DNA of 64,000 nucleotides, from the NCBI GenBank assembly GCA_029216955.1, contig JANAVB010016200.1, positions 849,675-913,674 on the forward strand. Reading direction: 5' to 3'. Source of the stretch: Iris pallida (Eukaryota > Streptophyta > Magnoliopsida > Asparagales > Iridaceae). This document shows positions 44,763-54,992 of this stretch, in pieces (position 1 is the first letter of the stretch; every line of letters begins with the position of its first letter). Under the pieces are notes generated by a model. It saw only the letters and a program-made list of their open reading frames with translations. It had not been told where the DNA came from and searched no databases. The position numbers and the translations under genes were made by a program.

Positions 44763-45508
44763 TTGTAGTAACTATTTAAAAATTTTATATTAAACATTAA
44801 CAATTAATATTAACAAAAAAATATATCAAGTAATTATGATGTATTAAATAATATAAATTTTGTACGTTATGACCATCTTATTTAAATTATTTAATATTAA
44901 CTAAATTAATAAAAATAAGTGTTTATATTAATTATTTAACTTATTAAAATTTAATAGTCAATAATAACAAAATTTTATATTTTAATTAGGAAATAAAATC
45001 TCAATTGTTACTTCCACCCCATGCTTGTGGCAACACAATTGTGTGGCCGCGACAGTATGATGAGGTTGCAAGAAGGTGTGTAATTTTTATTTATTTATAT
45101 TAACTTAATCTTGGCATGGCCTTGAGATAGCGACTGAATACTTGGAGGAGAAATGATAGATGGCAATGGTTCAAGTCTTGGAGAAGATCATAGAAGAGAC
45201 CAACAGCTACTTGTTATTTGGCTTGATTTTAGGCACACAAAGTGAGAGGTATATTTTGAAAGGAGGGGAAAAAAGCTATGTTTTGAAAAAATTTAGGGCA
45301 CAAAATCAAATAAAATATAAAATTTTGTCTATTAACCGGATTTATATTAAAGTTCTCTTCTTATTTTTTTATTGAGTTTACGTTATATGAATAGTTAGTT
45401 GTAATTAATTTATTCTTGCAAAGAGCTATACTGAAATGTCAATTTTATAGACTATGCATTCGTATTTGTCCGCTACATTTATCTACTTGCAGCTGAATGT
45501 AACACGAA
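44763..45508. other. AT-rich intergenic stretch
   Basis: No gene recognised. An ORF of 71 codons at 45160 has no recognisable domain and no promoter context, and I do not call it. Confidence 0.4.
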
Positions 45509-45579
45509 GCACCAGTGGTCTAGTGTTTGAATAGTACCCTGCCACGGTAGAGACCTGGGTTCGATTCCCGGCTGGTGCA
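45509..45579 (+). tRNA. tRNA-Gly(GCC), possibly a decaying copy
   Basis: 71 nt with acceptor arms GCACCAG / CTGGTGC plus discriminator A, anticodon GCC at 45541-45543 in loop CTGCCAC, and a T-arm with TTCGATT. It matches the plant tRNA-Gly(GCC) pattern closely. Two changes matter: the D-loop reads AGTGTTTGA, where the conserved GG pair is expected, and the outermost anticodon-stem pair is G-G. Function is therefore doubtful. It is flanked by transposon-rich DNA. Confidence 0.75.
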
Positions 45580-45772
45580 GAATGCAATTGTTATTTTTAA
45601 CTTCCATTTAATTTTTTTGCATTTTAGTCTCTCTTTTTTTTCCACTTAATTTCTTACATGAGAATTTGTGGAGTTCTCTCTCCTTGAAAATTTCCTACAT
45701 GAGAATTTGAGTTCTTTCTTTCTCTTTGACAGGTAGAGATATCCACAACAAACTATTGACGTGTATGGGAAA

Positions 45773-46608
45773 TGTTGGTGTTTTTGCCTTTGGACTAGAA
45801 AAGATAGTCCCACATCGGCTACACCAAATGGTGAGTATCTCAATATAATGCATTGCTTGTGTTGAGGTGTGCACATGAGGTGTAGTGGGGCACAAGTTTG
45901 TGCCATGTGGAAGTATTTTCCTAGAAGGAAAAATGATTAAATCCAACAAGGATGCAAGTTAATTTTTGTTGTGCGGACTCGGACTCGGACACGGACTCCA
46001 GGATGTCTCGTGCATGCACGGGAGTGTTCGGGGGGTAGGCGTGGACTGGCACACTTCTATGCTGATTGTGGGATGATCTAAAATATCAAACTCTATTTTA
46101 GTCCCACATCGGATAGGAGAAGAGGTGAAGTCTCAACTCCACTCTATAAATAGAGCCCCTTGGCCTCCTTTGAAAGATGCACCAAGAAAAGAGTTGAGGG
46201 AGTCTGTTAAGTCCAGGAAGCCTGTTCAAGTCTCAAATATTGACTTACGAGCGTTCCAGAAGTTCTTCGTGAACTTGCTGGTTCCTGGAAGCTGTTCGTG
46301 CTCGTGTGGGGCGAATAAAGCTTTGAGCAACGGTGGTTCATTCACCCCAGCATCTCATTCTCGCTTGTCATCGCTGCTGTTGCCTTTTACAGTAACTTCT
46401 TTTTAGAAGCTCTACTGCCGATAGTCGCTTGCACAAAGTCTCTTTAGATTTTTTGTGTATTACGTAGAATCTTTTTAGATCCTCGTAATTCAGAATCCTC
46501 TAGGATCTCTGTTGCACATCTTCTTTAAGGTGTTGCATTTGAAACGTTGTTTGTACAATTGTTTCAGTTTCAGAATTTTCCATCGAAAATTGTGCCTCGG
46601 CAATAACA
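45773..46608 (+). repeat. Element E 5' LTR
   Basis: 836 bp, TGTTGGTG...CAATAACA. It carries two copies of AGTCCCACATCGG and a TATA box. The sequence after the LTR (ATCTCAAAGCTT) is a poor match to the initiator-Met PBS. Confidence 0.88.
46100..46152 (+). promoter_or_regulatory. snRNA-type USE plus TATA promoter in the element E LTR
   Basis: AGTCCCACATCG (46100-46111) equals the plant snRNA upstream sequence element (RTCCCACATCG). TATAAATA (46145-46152) lies 33 nt downstream. That spacing is the one known for RNA polymerase II snRNA genes such as U1 and U2; polymerase III snRNA genes use about 10 nt less. Another USE lies at 45806-45817. The same arrangement and the same 33-nt gap occur in the 3' LTR (53074-53085 and 53119-53126). 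Use as an snRNA-type promoter is inference. Confidence 0.55.
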
Positions 46609-46742
46609 ATCTCAAAGCTTTATTGAGAAGATGGATAATTCTCGTGCTTCGCTCATCGATACCGGCTTTAACAAGTTGGAGAAATTCGATGGCGAACACT
46701 TCCAGATATGGAGACGAAAGGTCACTTTAAAATCTTCAACTC

Positions 46743-48668
46743 GTGAATGTTGATCACGTGCTGTCAGAAGAAGAACCGATCGTTCCAACCACTGGATCTG
46801 CTGCGGCTGTGGCCGCTGCTACGACCAAGCAAGCGAAGTGGAAGAGAGAAAACAGTATATACAAACTACTGATACTCAATTCCATGGAAGACTCTCTGGC
46901 AGAGTCCTACTCCAAGAAGACATCTGCCAAAGAGATATGGGACTCCTTGGGAAAGCTCTATGAAGATGACGAGAACCGGTCCAAGATCTTCATGGTAGAA
47001 AAATACCACAAGTGGACCTTCGAAGACGAGAAGGCGATGCTGCCCCAATTGAAGGAGTTTCTGAAGTTGCGTCAGAAACTAGAAGACGAGAACATGCCCC
47101 TCGTCGACAAGTTTGTCGTTGGAGGGATCGTCGCGAAACTTCCTACAGAATGGAGCAACTTCTATGCAAGGATGCATCGAAAGAAGATGGAAATTAGCTT
47201 GGAAGATTTCTTGCAAGAGATCCATGTTGAGGACGAGATGCGCTCTCAACAGAAGATGGATACTCTGTCCAAACAACTGGCGAAGGCAAATCTGGTCCAA
47301 ACCAGAGAGTACCAGGGGAAGAAGGCTGCTTCTCATCGCAAAAAGAAGAACTTCACGAATCTGAAAGTGAAGGGTCCTGCTTTTAAGCAGCAGAAGTCCA
47401 AGTCCCATGTGACTTGCTTCAATTGTGGCATGAAGGGCCACTACAAATCCGAATGCAAGTCCAAGCCCAAAGAACAAGGTGAGCCTAGTAAGGTTTCTAT
47501 GATTACTAATCTAGTTGCCATGATAGCACAGGTTGCAACTGTGGGGGTTGACTTGAACTGGTGGATAGACACTGGTGCGACCTGCCATGTCTGTTCAGAC
47601 AAAGACTGGTTCGTCTCTTATGAGCCAACTTCAGAGAAGGTCATAATGGCAAACCAGGCACAAGCTGAAGTACTGGAGATCGGGACGGTGGAGCTGAAAC
47701 TCACATCGGGGAACACTCTAACGCTTCAAGGTGTGAAGCATGTTCCAGTAATTGCTAAGAACCTGATCTCAGGAAGTCTACTCTGCAACGCAGGCTTGAG
47801 GATGGACATCAATGCTGGCCAGTTGGTGATGTCCAAGAAGGGTACATTCTTCGGAAAAGCTTTCCAAACTGAAGGAATGTACAGGATTCAGCTTGTTGTA
47901 ACCCAGCATGATAATATAAATGCAATCACTTTTTTTGATTATTCTCTTGAGTTGTGGCATAATAGGCTAGGACATGTTCATTATAAAAGGATTAACAGAA
48001 TGTCTAGTCTAGGACTTATCTCCAAGTGTAGGGGTAAGGTAGAGAAATGCGAAGTATGTGCTCAGACGAAGATCACAAGGAAACTCTTTTACAGGGTCCA
48101 TCGAAGCACAGATCTTCTGGAGTTGGTTCACTCAGATATCTGTGACTTCAAACAATTCTCTACAAAGGCCGGGATGAAGTATTTCATTACTTTCATCGAT
48201 GACTTCTCAAAGTATGCTTTCGTCTACTTGCTCAAGTCTAAAGACGAAGCATTCGAGAAGTTCAAGGAGTTCAGGGCCGAGACTGAGCGACAAACTGGAC
48301 AACAACTCAAGAGGTTAAGGAGTGATCGAGGCGGGAAGTATCGGTCTCATGAATTCTTATCATTCTGCAAAGAACATGGAATCATCAATGAGACAACGGC
48401 TCCGCACTCTCCTCAATCCAACGGAGTAGCAGAAAGGAAGAACAGAACGTTGACAGAGATGATGAACTCCATGCTGTTGACTGCGGGTCTTCCAAAGTGC
48501 TACTGGAGAGAAGCTGCACTAACGGCAACGTTCATTCTGAACAGAGTGCCATATGCAACTTCCGACATAACTCCTCATGAACTCTGGTTCAAAGTCAAAC
48601 CTAACTTGAATGTCATTCGAGTGTGGGGGTGTCTGGCTTATGTGAAGCTCCCGGATCTGAAGATTTAG
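46743..48668 (+). CDS. Element E Gag / protease / integrase segment
   Basis: 641 open codons. The Gag core contains KLLILNSMEDSLAESYSKKT and MEISLEDFLQEI. The CCHC knuckle is near 47415-47455, the protease DTGAT near 47568, the GAG-pre-integrase LWHNRLGHVHYKRI with its CEVC pair near 47955-48060, and the integrase core follows with FIDDFSKYAFVY and SDRGGKY. It ends at a TAG before the integrase C-terminal extension, which continues at 48702. Confidence 0.88.
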   Translation: MNVDHVLSEEEPIVPTTGSAAAVAAATTKQAKWKRENSIYKLLILNSMEDSLAESYSKKTSAKEIWDSLGKLYEDDENRSKIFMVEKYHKWTFEDEKAMLPQLKEFLKLRQKLEDENMPLVDKFVVGGIVAKLPTEWSNFYARMHRKKMEISLEDFLQEIHVEDEMRSQQKMDTLSKQLAKANLVQTREYQGKKAASHRKKKNFTNLKVKGPAFKQQKSKSHVTCFNCGMKGHYKSECKSKPKEQGEPSKVSMITNLVAMIAQVATVGVDLNWWIDTGATCHVCSDKDWFVSYEPTSEKVIMANQAQAEVLEIGTVELKLTSGNTLTLQGVKHVPVIAKNLISGSLLCNAGLRMDINAGQLVMSKKGTFFGKAFQTEGMYRIQLVVTQHDNINAITFFDYSLELWHNRLGHVHYKRINRMSSLGLISKCRGKVEKCEVCAQTKITRKLFYRVHRSTDLLELVHSDICDFKQFSTKAGMKYFITFIDDFSKYAFVYLLKSKDEAFEKFKEFRAETERQTGQQLKRLRSDRGGKYRSHEFLSFCKEHGIINETTAPHSPQSNGVAERKNRTLTEMMNSMLLTAGLPKCYWREAALTATFILNRVPYATSDITPHELWFKVKPNLNVIRVWGCLAYVKLPDLKI

Positions 48669-48701
48669 AAGCTGGGGACAAGGACTACAAAGGCGATCTT
48701 C

Positions 48702-49301
48702 TTGGGGTATGCCGAAAAGAGTGATGCTCGGAGATTCCTTGATATCGAGTCAAACTATATCATCGAATCTCGCGATGCTGAATACTTTGAAGACAAGTTT
48801 GCAAAACACAAGAATATTATTCTCGCAGATCTTCCGGAGAATGATGAGGGTACAAAGCAGACAGAAGTCTTTAATGAACCAGTAGTCCAAGATGAAGCTG
48901 TCGTCAAGGAGACACCAGCTGAACCAGAACTCGCTGAGCCGTCAACTAAGCGAACGAGGAGGCCGAAAGACTTCGGAGATGACTTCGTCACCTATCATGT
49001 GGAAGCAGATCCGCTTACCTATGATGAGGCGATGAAGACCAGAGATGCTGTATTCTGGAAGGAGGCGATAGACAACGAGATTGACTCAATCACCTCCAAC
49101 AACACATGGGTATTGATTGACCTGCCAGAAGGAGCAAGACCAATCGGATGCAAATGGATCTTCAAAAAGAAGATGAAAGCAGATGGAACCATTGACAAGT
49201 TCAAGGCCAGGCTAGTGGCCAAGGGGTTTGCTCAGCAGCAGGGGATCGACTACTTTGACACTTATGCTCCAGTAGCTCGGATGACAACCATCAGATTGTT
49301 A
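48702..49301 (+). CDS. Element E integrase C-terminus and reverse transcriptase start
   Basis: In the same frame as the preceding segment. It has a variable acidic linker, then the copia RT start (NTWVLIDLPEGARPIGCKWI, KARLVAKGFAQQQGIDY, TYAPVARMTTIRLL). The true coding sequence stops at 49301, where the Harbinger-like insertion begins; the last ~25 codons of the open frame belong to that insertion. Confidence 0.85.
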
Positions 49302-50425
49302 GGGTCCGTTTGGATATGTTTTCTGAAATTTGGTTCTGAAAACAGTTTTATGAAAGTAAGTTATAAAGTTATTTTTTGAAAATAGATATTCTGAGTTTGC
49401 GTTTGGATACTTTTATCTGAAAAAATAATTTTAAAAACAAAAGTTGAAGATTGTGTTTGGTAAAATATTTCTAGAATTTTTTTAATAATTTTTTTATAAA
49501 ATATTATAGTTATGTTAAAAAAGTTCAAACATTCTGGCTGTGTCCGCCAGATATAAATTATGTGTCAGCCATGTGTCCGACATCGGATTCGACTCTGACG
49601 TGTCCACATCCATTTTTTTTGTCAATACATGAACAACCATTTTTTGTGTCAGATCCACACCCTGACATCGGACACAATAGAAGCCATGCCATCGGACACA
49701 ATGGAAGCCATGGCATCTGACACTGCCAATCCCACCGCTGTCCTCGACAACTAATCCGTGTCCGCGCCGTCGTTGCCAACCCCACCGCCATCCTCGAACC
49801 CTAACCCTTGTTTGTACCGTCGTTGCCAACCCCACCGCCGTCTACGAGCTCGGCCCCTAACCCTCGCCCGGGTCTGGATGTCGGCGTTAGGCTCACCGGA
49901 CGCCGCATGAGATCGTTTCCTCGCCACTTCCACAGCGACCTCCTTCCGGATCTCCACTTCCCGTCCCCCAGGTGCTCCGGCGACCCGCCGAAGATCTAGA
50001 AGCAGCCACCGGGGGACGCGTCAGGGGTCACGGTCCACTCCGCGTCTCTTCCGGGGAGAATCAACGTCATTAGAATTTCTGAAGGAGGAGGAGGAGCGAA
50101 TTTTTGTGGTGGAAGGAAGGGTTTGGGGGGGTTGAAATTTGGGGAGCGGAAGGAATAGGAAGAGGGGAAGAGAAATGGTGAGAGAGAGAGAGAGAGACGA
50201 TGGATGAGTTGGGGGGGGTTGGTTCGGGTGAGACCCGCCAATGTAAGGTAAAAAGGCATCCGGAAAAGAGGTTTTTCCTCCACTCTGAAAACAGAGTTTA
50301 AACTCATGTTTTTAGAAAAAAATTTGTGAACGTGGAAACCAAGTGTTGGCAGCCAAACATATTTTGAAGATGTGGCTCCGTTTAAACTCAAAAACCTGAG
50401 TTTAAATGGAGAACCAAACAGGCCC
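49302..50425. mobile_element. Harbinger/Tourist-like element inserted in the RT domain
   Basis: 1,124 bp with ends GGGTCCGTTTGG and CCAAACAGGCCC, flanked by TTA (49299-49301 and 50426-50428). A 3-bp TTA duplication with GGG-C-TGTTTGG termini is typical of PIF/Harbinger or Tourist elements. Removing it restores a continuous RT frame across the join. No transposase is encoded. The interior has a GC-rich, gene-like segment (49700-50200) unlike its AT-rich ends. Confidence 0.82.
49700..50200. other. GC-rich segment in the Harbinger-like element, possible captured gene fragment
   Basis: CCACCGCC- and TCCTCGCC-type sequence with purine runs (GAGGAGGAGGAG, (GA)n near 50190) and short ORFs on both strands. 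The preceding ~180 bp has imperfect repeats of ATCGGACACAATGGAAGCC. It looks like the 5' end of a host gene taken up by a non-autonomous element, but I do not recognise the gene. Confidence 0.4.
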
Positions 50426-50467
50426 TTAATTGCTCTAGCAGCAATACACAAGCTGGTGATACATTAG

Positions 50468-51337
50468 ATGGATGTGAAAACGGAATTCCTTAATGGCGAG
50501 CTGACCGAAGAGATCTACATGCAACAACCAGAAGGTTTTGTCGTCAGAGGTCTGGAAGACAAAGTCTGCAAGTTGATGAAGTCTCTGTATGGTTTGAAAC
50601 AAGCTCCCAAAATGTGGCATGAGAAGTTTGACAAGGTGATAAGGTCAAATGGCTACAGGGTCACTGAAACAGACAAGTGTGTCTATACGAAGTTTGCTGA
50701 CGGAAGAGGAGTAATCGTTTGTCTTTACGTGGACGACATGCTAATCCTAGGTACAGATTTAAGCTGCGTCACAGAGACAAAGAAATTTCTTTCGACCAAG
50801 TTCAGTATGAAGGACTTGGGGGATGCCGACGTAATTTTGGGGCTCAAGATCATTCGGACAGGCACTGGAATAGCGCTGTCACAATCTCATTATATTGAGA
50901 AGATGCTCACTCGCTACGGGTATCAAGATCTTCCTATAATCGATACACCGTACCGGAGTGATCAAAAGCTGGAGCCAAATTCGAGGGAAAGCGTCAGGCA
51001 GTTGGAGTACGCTAGCGTCATCGAAAGCTTGATGTACGCCACTACTGCCACAAGGCCTGACATAGCTTTTGCCGTAAGAATGCTGAGTCGGTTCACTAGC
51101 AATCCAGGCGTTGAGCACTGGAAAGCTGTGAAGCGTGTTATGAGATATCTCAAGAAAACTCAGACATATGCACTTTTCTACAGCGGAGATCCGTCAGTAG
51201 TGGAAGGCTCCAGTGATGCTAGCTGGTGTTCAGATATGGAGAGCGAGTATTCCACAGGTGGATTCGTATTCACCATGGGCGGAGCTGCTATATCGTGGAA
51301 GTCGAAGGAGAGACTATATTATCTCGCTCCTCCATAG
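50468..51337 (+). CDS. Element E reverse transcriptase / RNase H segment
   Basis: 289 open codons after the TAG at 50465: MDVKTEFLNGELTEEIYMQQ, LYGLKQAPKMWHEKFD, catalytic YVDDM near 50726-50740, TRPDIAFAVRMLSRF, then the RNase H DASWCSD. A frameshift near 51310 ends the useful frame; the RNase H continues in another frame to 51672. Confidence 0.87.
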   Translation: MDVKTEFLNGELTEEIYMQQPEGFVVRGLEDKVCKLMKSLYGLKQAPKMWHEKFDKVIRSNGYRVTETDKCVYTKFADGRGVIVCLYVDDMLILGTDLSCVTETKKFLSTKFSMKDLGDADVILGLKIIRTGTGIALSQSHYIEKMLTRYGYQDLPIIDTPYRSDQKLEPNSRESVRQLEYASVIESLMYATTATRPDIAFAVRMLSRFTSNPGVEHWKAVKRVMRYLKKTQTYALFYSGDPSVVEGSSDASWCSDMESEYSTGGFVFTMGGAAISWKSKERLYYLAPP

Positions 51338-51672
51338 AATCTGAATTCTTTGCATTGGATGCTGCTGCAGATAAAGCAGAGTGGCTTCGGGAGCTCATGT
51401 ATGATCTTCCGGTTGTTGGGGCTCAGATACCGGCAATACCGATATACTGTGACAACCAGGCGGCAGCAGCAGTGACATCAAATGAACACTTCAACCGGAA
51501 GAAAAGAACGGTGCGGTTGAAGCACAGAGAAGTACATGATCTTATCAAGAGAGGTGTTATTGCAGTGATTGATGTTCGGAGTCAGGAGAACCTGGCGGAT
51601 CCGTTCACCAAGGGCCTCAAGCGCCAGCTGGTCGATGACACAACTTATAAAATGGACTTGAAGGCATTCTGA
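51226..51672 (+). CDS. Element E RNase H C-terminal segment
   Basis: The meaningful part begins near 51310 (SSIESEFFALDAAADKAEWL) and includes IYCDNQAAAAVTSN and the conserved tail LADPFTKGL. The stop at 51670-51672 is the normal end of copia Pol. Confidence 0.82.
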   Translation: MFRYGERVFHRWIRIHHGRSCYIVEVEGETILSRSSIESEFFALDAAADKAEWLRELMYDLPVVGAQIPAIPIYCDNQAAAAVTSNEHFNRKKRTVRLKHREVHDLIKRGVIAVIDVRSQENLADPFTKGLKRQLVDDTTYKMDLKAF

Positions 51673-51956
51673 TATTGTATTATTGTATTCCTACCATAAA
51701 GTTTTATGTTATTAGTTCAAAAATTTATCTACTAGGCATCTAGTTTTTGGTTCAAAGGAGGACCACTAATCGAAAGAATATCAGGAACGGTGGGTACATG
51801 TTCTATTGGACATGGAGAGGTTACGGACCTATAACCACTGTTGTCTACTATTGTTTTCTGCGAAAAACAGTTTCTGTGGGAAGGTTGGCTTAAATGCCTT
51901 AATGAGTTCTCAGGCAGAGTGAATACTTGGAGTACTTTACAGGAAGCACGGTAGCG

Positions 51957-52405
51957 CAGCACTACAAGGAGTGTAACTCCATGCTACAGTGGGGTGACTC
52001 CACCATGAGGTTCCCAGGTAGGGGTAATGCCTCGGCTTTGCAAGCCAAGTCACAGCGGAGTAGCACCGCAAATAGGCAGGTAGCCTAATGCTGTATGATA
52101 ATCGTAATAAAGAGAAGTAGACAGCACTACAAAGAGGACGATGTCCTCATGTTACAGTGGCATGACACCACGAAGAGGTACCAGGTAGGGTAAAGCCTCG
52201 GCTTTGCGAGCCATGTCATAGCGGTGTAACACCGCACGGAAGCGCAAGGCTTCATGCTGGGTAGTTTGGCACTACAAAGAGGCCTGTGACCTCATGCTAC
52301 AATAGTATGACACTACGATGAGGTACCTAGGTAGGGTAAAGCCTCGGCTTTAAGCCATGTCATAGCGGCGTAGCATCGCAAAGAAGCGCAATGCTTCATG
52401 CCATG
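51957..52405 (+). repeat. Three-unit structured tandem repeat upstream of element E 3' LTR
   Basis: Units start near 51957, 52123 and 52268 with AGCACTACAAGGAG-like sequence. Each contains CATGCTACAGTGG..TGAC, AGGTAGGGTAAAGCCTCGGC and GCCATGTCATAGCGG..TAGCA(C/T)CGC. The pairs GTGTAACACCGC-like and GGCTTT(GC)AAGCC can form small hairpins. Period is about 145-165 bp. It is non-coding and lies between the Pol stop and the 3' LTR. Confidence 0.7.
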
Positions 52406-52730
52406 ACTCTTTATAAAGAACTCATCTATAGTGTATGGACAGAGATATCAGGCCGTCTCTTGAGGATAAACTTGTAGAAGCCAAAAAATTATACACTGAA
52501 ACCAGGCTGGCACAAGGCCTTCAATGTGCAGCCAGAAGCACAGTTGATGTCATTATGTGAGTAGAAAGAATTGCAGTTATGGTGCAGAATTCAAGGCTTA
52601 GTCCATTCTTGTATCATGCTGTTATTTAATCTATGCGGGAAGATTCAAGTCGTAGCAACATCTCTCCTAATGCATGATGGGCAGTCACTGTGGAGAACGC
52701 TCAACCCATATAGTGAGATATGCGGGGGAT

Positions 52731-53581
52731 TGTTGGTGTTTTTGCCTTTGGACTAGAAAAGATAGTCCCACATCGGCTACACCAAATGGTGAGTATCTCA
52801 ATATAATGTATTGCTTGTGTTGAGGTATGCACATGAGGTGTAGTGGGGCACAAGTTTGTGCCATGTGGAAGTATTTTCCTAGAAAGAAAAAGGATTAAAT
52901 CCAACAAGGATGCAAGTTAATTTTTGTTGTGCGGACTCGGACTCGGACACGGACTCCAGGATGTCTCGTGCATGCACGGGAGTGTTCGGGGGGTAGGCGT
53001 GGACTGGCACACTTCTATGCTGATTGTGGGATGATCTAAAATATCAAACTCTATTTTTGAGTATTGGTATTTTAGTCCCACATCGGATAGGAGAAGAGGT
53101 GAAGTCTCAACTCCACTCTATAAATAGAGCCCCTTGGCCTCCTTTGAAAGATGCACCAAGAAGAGAGTTGAGGGAGTCTGTTAAGTCTAGGAAGCCCGTT
53201 CAAGTCTCAAATATTGACTTACGAGCGTTCCAGAAGTTCTTCGTGAACTTGCTGGTTCCTGGAAGCTGTTCGTGCTCGTGTGGGGCGAATAAAGCTTTGA
53301 GCAACGGTGGTTCATTCACCCTAGCATCTCATTCTCGCCTGTCATCGCTGCTGTTGCCTTTTACAGTAACTTCTTTTAGAAGCTCTACTGCCGATAGTCG
53401 CTTGCACAAAGTCTTTTTAGATTTTTTGTGTATTACGTAGAATCTTTTTAGATCCTCGTAATTCAGAATCCTCCAGGATCTCTGTTGCACATCTTCTTTA
53501 AGGTGTTGCATTTGAAACGTTGTTTGTACAATTGTTTCAGTTTCGGAATTTTTTATCGAAAATTGTGCCTCGGCAATAACA
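52731..53581 (+). repeat. Element E 3' LTR
   Basis: 851 bp, preceded by the purine-rich ATATGCGGGGGAT that can serve as polypurine tract. Nearly identical to the 5' LTR, with one insertion of about 16 bp near 53058 just upstream of the second USE. USE and TATA are at 53074-53085 and 53119-53126. Confidence 0.88.
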
Positions 53582-53726
53582 GGAAATAGTCATATATGCA
53601 CGACCGTTGTTGAAATAACCAAAGAAGCAGGCAACTGAATAAAGCGTCCATTTCCCCAAACTGTGCTTCGGAAACTTGCTTAATTTGACAGTTTTTTTTT
53701 CCTTTGATAACAACTAATTTATATAT

Positions 53727-53863
53727 GGGATACTTTAGCAAATATCTTTATAGTATTTTAATTGTTAAAACTAGTATATACCTCAACTATTTTTTTTAAC
53801 TAGCAAATGGTCCCTTTTTTGATATGAAACCGTAAAATATTTAAGATATACCCCCACTTTGTT
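53727..53863. mobile_element. Truncated relative of the Mutator-like MITE
   Basis: GGGATACTTTAGCAAATATC through ATATACCCCCACTTTG follows the left half of 40560-40802 in order. The right inverted repeat is missing. Confidence 0.6.
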
Positions 53864-54992
53864 AATTAGAGACTTCATAAATCACAAATGCACAAATTTA
53901 ATTCACATAACATACATAGAAATCTAACCTCCCTATGTCCCTACAGATCACAGAAACATAATTTAATTTTGATCTAAAATAATTTTGACCTAAATTAATT
54001 TTGACCTACTTTGATGTTTAAGATTTACCATTTGTAATTGCAGGTTATTTTCCTTCCAAAAGCAGCTCGTGAACACCGTCCGGGCTCCACAGCTTTTTCA
54101 GCAGCTTCAAACCTCTAGCTTTGTTAAAAAAATTTAGGAAGAAGCGACAGAACGAAGAAAAGAAGAAGAGGCATAATGGAGGGATAAGGGATTGTTGTGT
54201 GGTGTAGTCCTCTTTTACTTGTGGTGTGCTCAATTGTGTGTAAGGAGTGGGAGGCTAGGCCCCACGGAGAATGCATGTGCTCCCCTATTATGTTCACAGC
54301 AGCACATGTTGGAAATATTTGCTTTTCTCCTTTAATAATTAGTAAACAAAACAAACAAAAATTAAAGGTTACTGGCCTCCGGGGAAGTCGCGCACGTAGC
54401 ACTACCCTAAGAGTTAATCTGGATCTATGTGCAGACTTTGTCCGAATGCACCTCGTGGTAAAATTTTCGTTCTACCGGTATCTCATCGTTGCACACAACG
54501 CAGAGAGAGCGACCCCGACTTAGCTCTGCCAAGAGCAAGAATTTGAGAGAATGCAAAGAATTACTGACAGAATGTCCCGGAAGAGAATTTCCCAATAATG
54601 AATTTGTAGAAGAGATAATGTGTCATCCAAGGAGAAAGAGACCCATGGATTATATAGGCAGTCCTATACCCCAAAGAAATAAATGGTGTTTAATGAGAAA
54701 ATGTTTCATATACGTGGCTATTAAAAAAGTCATTAGTAGGGAGTAATACATAGCCATTAAAGACTATTAATAGGAAGTAATCGTTGGAGAATATTAGCCA
54801 ACGTGCAAATTTTGGTTTTTTTTGGTAGTTATCAATAGCTAATCTAACAACCCCCCCCAACCCAAAAAAAAACCAAGTTTCAAATAAGAAAAGAATATGA
54901 ATAAGAAAGATCTGGGCAGTTATATACTATGCATATCATGCTTGGACCTATTAAGAGTTAAAACTCATCCTAACCATATCATACCGAAACAC
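53864..54992. other. Intergenic stretch with a possible minus-strand LTR fragment
   Basis: No gene recognised. On the minus strand a G-rich purine tract (complement of 54850-54858) is followed by TGTTAGATTAGC (from 54849), and a TATATAA-type box lies near 54650. This is the layout of a polypurine tract and LTR start, but no PBS or second LTR is seen. Confidence 0.35.

Larger units (their letters stand above)
46631..51672 (+). pseudogene. Element E gag-pol polyprotein
   Basis: Starts at ATG 46631 (MDNSRASL..). A frameshift lies near 46730, then the frame is open from 46743 to 48668: Gag, zinc knuckle CFNCGMKGHYKSEC, protease WWIDTGATCHVC, HHCC and integrase core with SDRGG and a Glu 35 residues later. 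A TAG at 48666-48668, then the open frame to the RT start (IGCKWIFKKKMKADG..), where a 1,124-bp element is inserted (49302-50425). RT resumes; TAG at 50465-50467; GLKQAPKMWHEKFD-like and YVDDM motifs. A frameshift near 51310, then the RNase H end (SSIESEFFALDAAADKAEWL). The copia order protease-integrase-RT-RNase H is intact. Confidence 0.88.
45773..53581 (+). mobile_element. Element E: Ty1/copia retrotransposon
   Basis: LTRs 45773-46608 and 52731-53581 are nearly identical apart from an indel of about 16 bp near 53058, so it is the youngest-looking LTR pair in the window. Flanking pentamers GGGAA (45768-45772) and GGAAA (53582-53586) are an imperfect duplication. gag-pol (46631-51672) has integrase before reverse transcriptase, the copia order. 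It is inactivated by two frameshifts, two nonsense codons and a 1.1-kb insertion. I do not assign a copia lineage. Confidence 0.9.

Noticed and set aside
45160..45375. 71-codon ORF beginning MAMVQVLEKIIEETNSY
   Set aside because: AT-rich context, no homology recognised, no promoter or splice evidence.
49515..50451. Several ORFs of 60-150 codons in the Harbinger-like insertion
   Set aside because: No domain and inconsistent strand; at most remnants of a captured gene.
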